DNA from: UBA6120 sp964639215
GTDB taxonomy: Bacteria > Bacillota_I > Bacilli_A > RFN20 > CAG-826
DNA length: 29,127 nt
Direction of reading: 5' to 3'
Assembly: GCA_964639215.1 (NCBI GenBank)
Contig: CAZXCV010000015.1
Location: 1 to 29,127 of the forward strand
The position numbers and the translations under genes are program-made. Below, piece by piece: positions 23,958 to 29,127 of the stretch; position 1 is the first letter of the stretch, and the number at the start of each line of letters is the position of its first letter. The notes under the pieces were generated by a model. That model saw only the letters and a program-made list of their open reading frames with translations. It had not been told where the DNA came from and did no database searches.

Positions 23958-26462
23958 ATGAAAATTAAACGAACCATCATTGCAATTACGGGAATTATCT
24001 CTTTCTTGCTATCGATTCCCTTACAACCATTACAAACCGGCGCGGTTACGCGTGAATACGGTGTCGACTTAGCGTATGGTCGTCGGGTTGTTTCTAGTGA
24101 ACACACAGATGATCACAATAACACTAAAGCCGTCGATGCCAATCGCAATACGCGCTATGCCGCGATCAACAATAATGATGCTTTCTTTTATGTTGATTTA
24201 GGATCGGTTGAAAAAATTGGCAAAGTCATCATCGATTGGGAAGCCGCCTATGCCAGCAGCTATGAATTACAACTCTCACTCAACGCGATTGATTGGACAA
24301 CAGTGGCCACGGTTAATAAGACGAATAGCGACCAAGACTTCATTGAGTTTCCATCTTTTATCGAAACACAATTTGTCCAATTTAAGGGTGTTAGTCGCGC
24401 TCTAGATTATGGTTATTCATTTTATAGTTTTGAAGTGTATGGGCCAAAGAGTCTCGCGTTTGGAGCAACGGCAACAGCTTCAAGTTACGAAAATAACGTT
24501 GAGTTGCCAGCCACCGCAATGCTCGATAATGTTGCCAATACCCGCTGGGCAAGTACTGTTTCCGATAATCAATATGTCCTCATCGACTTACTAGAATCTA
24601 AATCATTTGATTTGATTAAAGTACGCTGGGAAGTCTCATTTGCCCGTATTTACCGCATCTATACCCATGCAACAACAACCGGGGAAACACCATCACATGA
24701 TGATGCTGGCTGGACATATTTAACGGGAACCGAAGCTGGTCTTGGTGAGGTTGACACATTTGCCTTGCCCGTTAACAGCGCCTCACGTTTTATTAAAATC
24801 GCTTTGATTCAACGTGAAACAAGCGAACAAACAAAAAAGACTGGTCGCTATCCATGGGAATCGACGTTTTCAATTTACTCGTTTGAATTATTTGATTGGG
24901 ACACAATTACCGCGATGAAGGTTGGGCGCCCACTTGAATTTTCATATAATAGCCCCGCCTGGGTATCAATGAGCAATATTACGCTTTATGACAAAGGACT
25001 AATCCTGGCTCCCCATGGTTATCCAACTGCCGCTGATGGTGTGGTCACCAATCTTGCGAGCATGGCTGATGGTAACATTCCTGGTTTTGAATCATATGCT
25101 ACTTACAATCCCGCCGTCATCTATGATGACGAACGTGAAATGTTCCACATGATTTACCGTTCCGAGTTACCTGACAATTTTAGTAAATATTTTAATGATT
25201 ATGGGAATTATGAACAACACCACATGTCGACATTATCATATGCCTATTCTTATGATGGTAAAAACTTCACTCGTGGTAATAGCAATCCAATCGCTTGGCC
25301 AACGACAAACGATGAAAATGGAGGTGGGCTTGAAGATCCACGTATGTTTAAAATCGTGAATGATCCGGCTCATGACGGAAAAACGACTTATTACATTACC
25401 TATACAATGTATAACTATTCAATCACTCGTGAGGGCATCATTTACACTCATGACTTTATCACATTCAATAAAGTTGGACGCCTTGCTCCTAATTATCAAT
25501 TACCACATAAATCCGGCACTTATGTAACTGATCCAGAAGGTAACGCGATTAAGATTCCTGATCCACGCCCTGGCAAGCGCGGGAGCGTTTATATGATTTA
25601 CATGAAAGATGGAAGTTATACGCGAATTGGTTTTACTAATAACGTCTTAAATATTGCCCCAGAAGATATTATTGATATCGATACTGGCTCGTTTGGTAAT
25701 AACCACATTGAAGCCTTGACCAAAGGCAATGAGTCGTGTATGGCAATTACAAATATATATGGTCCTGATGATCAAGATATTTATTTGATGTATGGTGGCG
25801 GTGTCTTAAGTGATGAGAATATTCAGCATCAACAACCAAATGCCCATGGATGGTTTTATGCCCTTGGTGTCCTCAAGACGACGAAGAGTAATCCCTTTGA
25901 GCTGACAAATGTCCGTCTCGATCTTGATGAACCAACAATGTATCCAACCGATACGAATAAAATCGATTATGGTCTCTTCAATAAATGTATGTTTGCGGAC
26001 ACGATGATTCGTCACAATAACGAATGGTACTTCTATTACGGTGCCGGTGACATGTACGTTGGTCTAGCTCAAGCTCGAGCTGATTTCAGTGCTGGTGCCT
26101 CAAGTTATGTCATAGATGGAACGACAATTACCGCGAGCACGCTCGCCCTCAATAAACGCTACGAAGTTGATCAATCGGCTTATTCCATTACCTATGTGCT
26201 TGAAATACGTGGAAGTGATGGAAGCATATTGCATTCAGAAAACGCCCCATTTGCAATTGATCATTTTTCAAAACTAGATGATGGTAAATATAGTCGCGGT
26301 GAACCGATTCAAGTTAGTGTTGATTTAGACGACATTACCGGTTTACCTAGTGATTATTACATCACGACTTATGTCATAGATACTAGTGGCGGTCATACTA
26401 TTAATAACCCATCTCATTACCTTGTGGTTAGTGCTGATATCAGCCATCTTCCACGTGATTAA
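23958..26462 (+). CDS. Secreted GH130 enzyme with two discoidin modules
   Basis: An 834-residue protein with a classical cleavable signal peptide (about residues 1-29, no lipobox); ATG behind GGAGGGC. Residues 32-162 and 163-313 are two F5/8 type C (discoidin, CBM32-like) modules, seen from ANRNTRYAA and NVANTRWAS and from VDLGS / LIDLLES. The GH130 propeller spans about 330-708, with SYATYNPAVIYDD (379-391), GGGLEDPRMF (455-464; conserved Asp460), TYYITYTMY (477-485) and WYFYYGAGDMYVGLA (690-704). A C-terminal Ig-like domain follows. Where the cytoplasmic GH130 has YHRPS, this one reads IYMKDGS (547-553), so phosphate-binding residues seem lost. With phosphate scarce outside cells, hydrolysis (as in known GH130 beta-1,2-mannosidases) is more likely than phosphorolysis. 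The beta-mannoside linkage is uncertain. Confidence 0.9.
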   Translation: MKIKRTIIAITGIISFLLSIPLQPLQTGAVTREYGVDLAYGRRVVSSEHTDDHNNTKAVDANRNTRYAAINNNDAFFYVDLGSVEKIGKVIIDWEAAYASSYELQLSLNAIDWTTVATVNKTNSDQDFIEFPSFIETQFVQFKGVSRALDYGYSFYSFEVYGPKSLAFGATATASSYENNVELPATAMLDNVANTRWASTVSDNQYVLIDLLESKSFDLIKVRWEVSFARIYRIYTHATTTGETPSHDDAGWTYLTGTEAGLGEVDTFALPVNSASRFIKIALIQRETSEQTKKTGRYPWESTFSIYSFELFDWDTITAMKVGRPLEFSYNSPAWVSMSNITLYDKGLILAPHGYPTAADGVVTNLASMADGNIPGFESYATYNPAVIYDDEREMFHMIYRSELPDNFSKYFNDYGNYEQHHMSTLSYAYSYDGKNFTRGNSNPIAWPTTNDENGGGLEDPRMFKIVNDPAHDGKTTYYITYTMYNYSITREGIIYTHDFITFNKVGRLAPNYQLPHKSGTYVTDPEGNAIKIPDPRPGKRGSVYMIYMKDGSYTRIGFTNNVLNIAPEDIIDIDTGSFGNNHIEALTKGNESCMAITNIYGPDDQDIYLMYGGGVLSDENIQHQQPNAHGWFYALGVLKTTKSNPFELTNVRLDLDEPTMYPTDTNKIDYGLFNKCMFADTMIRHNNEWYFYYGAGDMYVGLAQARADFSAGASSYVIDGTTITASTLALNKRYEVDQSAYSITYVLEIRGSDGSILHSENAPFAIDHFSKLDDGKYSRGEPIQVSVDLDDITGLPSDYYITTYVIDTSGGHTINNPSHYLVVSADISHLPRD

Positions 26463-26473
26463 GGAGCAAGCAA

Positions 26474-28711
26474 ATGAATAAAAAGACATCGTTTTTGCTG
26501 TCGATATTACTAACATTACCCTTAATTGCATCTTGTAATTCGAGCACATCTTTGAGTAGTTCGAGTTCGAGTAGCTCATCAAGTAGTTCAAGTTCAAGTA
26601 GCTCAAGTTCAAGCTCGAGTAGTTCTATTTCAAGTAGTTCAAGTTCAAGTAGTTCAAGTTCGAGTTCAAGTAGTTCGAGCTCGAGTAGTCAGATTGTCTT
26701 GACAGTTCCTACTAATATTGCACTAACAAATCGTCTCATCACTTGGGATGTTGTTACAGATGCCACTAGTTATCAAATAAAAGTCAATACGATACATGAA
26801 TTTGAAGCATCGGCTAATCAATTCGTATTGCCAGACAATTTCTATGGACCAGTGACGATTGCTATCGCTGCGGTGCGTGGTGAAGAAGTCACATCTTTTA
26901 GTTCCGCTCTTAACGTGACCGCTATCCTGAAATTGGCAACGCCGACGAATATCATCCAAACTGTTACAACCATAAGTTGGGATGCTGTTGCTCATGCCAC
27001 TGGTTATATCGTCAAAGTTAATCAAGTTGAAGAGTTAGTGCTAGTTACGAATTACACGATTACCATTTCAGAACCGACCACATTACAAATAAAGGCAACT
27101 GGTTCATCAGATGGTTATCGTCTTGCAAGCGATTTTTCAACTGCAATGACCATTAAGGTGGGTTTAACAACACCGACCAACATTACTTATAATAATGGGA
27201 CGTTAAGTTGGACGGCGGTAACACACGCTAGTTCATATCTCGTTTTAGTAAATGAATCTGATGAATTCACAGCGTCCATAAATTCAGTAAGCATTGGTCA
27301 TAACTATGTCGGATCGGTTGCAATCAAAGTCAAAGCCTTAACATCAGATTCCCAATATTTTGATTCGACATGGGGTGAAGTGACTTTAACGATTGCACCA
27401 TTAACTTTAGCGAGTCCGACTAATCTCACGCTGGTTGGAAGCACATTCTCGTTCTCGACGGTCGAGCATGCAACTTCATATCAAATTTATCTTGATGCTG
27501 AATTACTGACGACTATAACCATCAATAGTTATTTGGTTAGCAATGAATTGTTGAATCAGGCTGGTAGTTATCTCCAAGTCAAAGCAATCTCAACGATTCA
27601 TAATCCTTCGTCTTTGAGCTCCAAATATTATCTTGGTACCGCCCTAATCACAAATGCGACAGAGTTAGCGGCTATCACCAGTGACGGTCATTATACGCTG
27701 TCAAATGACATCACCTTAACAAGTCCTTGGATTCCGATAAACTTCAATGGTTATTTTAGTGGGGCTGGTCATACGATTTCGGGAATTGATATTGATGTCA
27801 CAACTAGTACTTATGTTGGATTCTTTGGCTCCATTGAAGGAGCGACGATTCAAAATCTCACACTGATTGGAGCAATCACAACTACGCTCACTAGTTATAA
27901 ACCATTCATTGGTGGCTTGGCTGGATATGCCGCTATGAGTACAATTAATAATGTGAGGGTAAATATCGACATCTATGCTTCTTCAACAAACGGACTCGGA
28001 AAAGTTGGTGGTATTTTTGGTGCAAGTTGTGAAACTTCGCTTGAAGACACAATTTATACCGGAATGATTGAAGTTATTAACGCCATCACAGGTGGTTTCA
28101 TTGGACGTCTCGAACAATCAACCACTGATGTTTTCATTAAACAAAGTGCCGCCTATGGTGACATTTCTGTATTTGGCGGTGAACAAAGTGCCGTCGGTGG
28201 CTTTATCGGTCAATTTATCGATAATTACATGGTGATTTCTGAAAGCAAAGCCGAGCTTGACGTGACTGGTCCAAATTATGTCGGTGGTTTTATTGGATAC
28301 TTGGGCACCGGAACAATTGAAAATTCATATGCCAAAGGCCATGTTCATGCTGGTAGTACTTCGCTCATCCATAGTGGTGGTTTCATCGGCCGCACCGAAG
28401 GTTATAATAATATTGTTAATTCATCGCTAGCGCTGACGACAGTAACCAATAATGCCGCTACGACCGTATATAGCGGTTCATTTGTGGGGGTTACTCCTGG
28501 TGGTGGTTATGCCGATATTTATACGGCGTGTCATTTCGATAGCACGCTCTCAACACGCGATCGCATTGGTAATCCCGATACTGGTCGAGGTGATGGTATC
28601 ACTGGCTTAAGTTCTCAAGCGCTATTGACGAGTACGACATATTCAACTGAAATTTGGAATTTTGCTGGTAGTGCCCCTCGATTAGCATGGGAACTAACAG
28701 TCACCTCATAA
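26474..28711 (+). CDS. Poly-serine-tethered lipoprotein with fibronectin-like and GLUG-like repeats
   Basis: A 745-residue surface lipoprotein; ATG behind GGAGC. The lipobox is LIASC (Cys21), then an almost pure serine stalk (residues 28-72). About 74-385 carries four fibronectin-III-like repeats. Each opens with PTNI or PTNL and has a W-[DT]-x-V or F-S-x-V strand and HATSYxI-type ending; starts are near nucleotides 26703, 26940, 27171 and 27414. About 386-720 is a beta-helix-like region with NGYFSGAGHTISGI and seven or so GLUG-type turns (VGFFGSI, GGLAGYA, VGGIFGA, TGGFIGR, VGGFIGQ, VGGFIGY, SGGFIGR). It ends with a short cap around EIWNF. No catalytic residues are evident; adhesion or glycan binding at the cell surface is most likely. 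Confidence 0.85.
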   Translation: MNKKTSFLLSILLTLPLIASCNSSTSLSSSSSSSSSSSSSSSSSSSSSSSSISSSSSSSSSSSSSSSSSSSSQIVLTVPTNIALTNRLITWDVVTDATSYQIKVNTIHEFEASANQFVLPDNFYGPVTIAIAAVRGEEVTSFSSALNVTAILKLATPTNIIQTVTTISWDAVAHATGYIVKVNQVEELVLVTNYTITISEPTTLQIKATGSSDGYRLASDFSTAMTIKVGLTTPTNITYNNGTLSWTAVTHASSYLVLVNESDEFTASINSVSIGHNYVGSVAIKVKALTSDSQYFDSTWGEVTLTIAPLTLASPTNLTLVGSTFSFSTVEHATSYQIYLDAELLTTITINSYLVSNELLNQAGSYLQVKAISTIHNPSSLSSKYYLGTALITNATELAAITSDGHYTLSNDITLTSPWIPINFNGYFSGAGHTISGIDIDVTTSTYVGFFGSIEGATIQNLTLIGAITTTLTSYKPFIGGLAGYAAMSTINNVRVNIDIYASSTNGLGKVGGIFGASCETSLEDTIYTGMIEVINAITGGFIGRLEQSTTDVFIKQSAAYGDISVFGGEQSAVGGFIGQFIDNYMVISESKAELDVTGPNYVGGFIGYLGTGTIENSYAKGHVHAGSTSLIHSGGFIGRTEGYNNIVNSSLALTTVTNNAATTVYSGSFVGVTPGGGYADIYTACHFDSTLSTRDRIGNPDTGRGDGITGLSSQALLTSTTYSTEIWNFAGSAPRLAWELTVTS
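26555..26689 (+). repeat. Near-pure poly-serine coding repeat
   Basis: Forty-five codons, 44 of them serine and one isoleucine, built from AGT, TCA, TCG, AGC and TCT in the period AGTTCAAGT/TCGAGT. The DNA is a degenerate tandem repeat that is prone to length change by slippage or unequal recombination. Confidence 0.92.
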
Positions 28712-28730
28712 ATTAATGTGGAGGTCAATT

Positions 28731-29127
28731 ATGAAACGCACAATCTTACTTGGTTTACTTATCGCCCCCTTAGTGTTCACTAGCAATCCGATGACGCCGG
28801 TAGCGGCCAGCCATACCCCTTATCAAATCGTCAATGGCGACTTTGAAACGGGAGATTTATCAGGTTGGAAATATTTCCGCCTTTGGAAGGATGAATCTGG
28901 GATTGATGCTTTTGATTCTTCGCTCATCCATGGCTATACGTACTTTGATGGTAATTATCCATATGGTCGCGATGGTGATTATCAACTCGGAATTACGAGT
29001 ATGGCTAATAAAAATGCTGGCTTGATTAAATGGGAAGGCGACGGTTCGGCCGAAGAGCGGATGGGTTATCTTCGTTCATCAGATTTCATCCTTGGTGGTT
29101 CTGGTTGGATTAGTTTCAAGCTCGGTG
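28731..29127 (+). CDS. Secreted CBM-like module protein, N-terminal part (runs off the window)
   Basis: The frame opens at ATG 28731 behind GGAGGTCAATT, 19 bases after the previous stop, and stays open to the window end (132 codons visible). Residues 1-26 form a signal peptide with a VAAS-type cleavage site. From about residue 33 it carries the module shared with the GH125 and X2 proteins: IVNGDFETGDLSGWKYF, then MGYLRSSDFILGGSGWISFKLG, which nearly repeats the lines in the 19850 and 21339 products. Whatever follows the module is outside the window; a glycosidase is plausible by analogy with the GH125 gene. It belongs to the same operon. Confidence 0.88.
   Translation, partial: MKRTILLGLLIAPLVFTSNPMTPVAASHTPYQIVNGDFETGDLSGWKYFRLWKDESGIDAFDSSLIHGYTYFDGNYPYGRDGDYQLGITSMANKNAGLIKWEGDGSAEERMGYLRSSDFILGGSGWISFKLG

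Noticed and set aside
26555..26689. Short-period repeats that could suggest a CRISPR array or satellite
   Set aside because: The repeats are in-frame serine codons directly after a lipobox. There are no unique spacers or constant repeat unit.
28834..29025. A 63-codon open frame near the right edge
   Set aside because: The frame starting at ATG 28731 has a strong SD, a signal peptide and the operon's shared module. The shorter frame is its shadow.
1..29127. tRNA, rRNA, transposase, prophage or attachment sites
   Set aside because: I scanned both strands and saw no tRNA cloverleaf sequence, no rRNA, no transposase or integrase motif and no flanking terminal repeats.

Overview
The window reads as a low-to-moderate GC, Gram-positive-type genome that uses the standard code: TGG is tryptophan, and TGA ends several genes (for example at 14732-14734, 15768-15770 and 17099-17101). 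Most genes have strong GGAGG-like ribosome binding sites. TTG and GTG starts, many lipoproteins with a lipobox, long poly-serine tethers and CcpA/LacI-type operators fit a Bacillota/Mycoplasmatota lineage. Izemoplasmatales, Acholeplasmatales or Erysipelotrichales relatives would all fit; the sequence alone does not decide between them.

The left part (1-6868, all minus strand) is core nitrogen and amino-acid metabolism. A four-gene operon, gdhA - DUF1015 - serC - serA, runs right to left from a near-consensus sigma-A promoter (6977-7005) that carries a cre-like operator in its spacer, and ends at a hairpin terminator (1942-1980). Beyond it lie a flavodoxin-like gene, ornithine aminotransferase (rocD) and the first 60 codons of an ornithine carbamoyltransferase, which is cut by the window edge.

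The divergent middle holds a lone cell-surface lipoprotein with leucine-rich-like repeats (7204-9285), whose natural start appears frameshifted at a T5 run, followed by a LacI-family regulator (9415-10410).

The right part (10518 to the end, all plus strand) is one very long operon of at least 12 genes with no gap above 20 bases. Its single promoter overlaps a palindromic LacI-type operator. It encodes: a lipoprotein with a probable alpha/alpha-toroid glycosidase domain; a lipoprotein with an Ig-like domain; a cytoplasmic GH130 mannoside phosphorylase; a sugar ABC importer (binding lipoprotein plus two permeases, no ATPase); a DUF1861 beta-propeller protein; a secreted X2/CBM-like module protein; a surface GH125 exo-alpha-1,6-mannosidase with two extra modules; a secreted GH130 with two discoidin modules; a lipoprotein with fibronectin-like and GLUG-like repeats; and the start of another secreted module protein.

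Together these form a Gram-positive type mannoside (alpha-mannan or N-glycan) utilisation locus. Surface enzymes on poly-serine stalks would trim the glycan, the ABC importer would take up short mannosides, and the cytoplasmic GH130 and DUF1861 proteins would finish the breakdown. The least described parts are a shared carbohydrate-binding-like module (five copies in three proteins), the unassigned toroid lipoprotein with an apparent AUA start, and the extracellular GH130, which seems to lack the His-Arg pair seen in its cytoplasmic relative.
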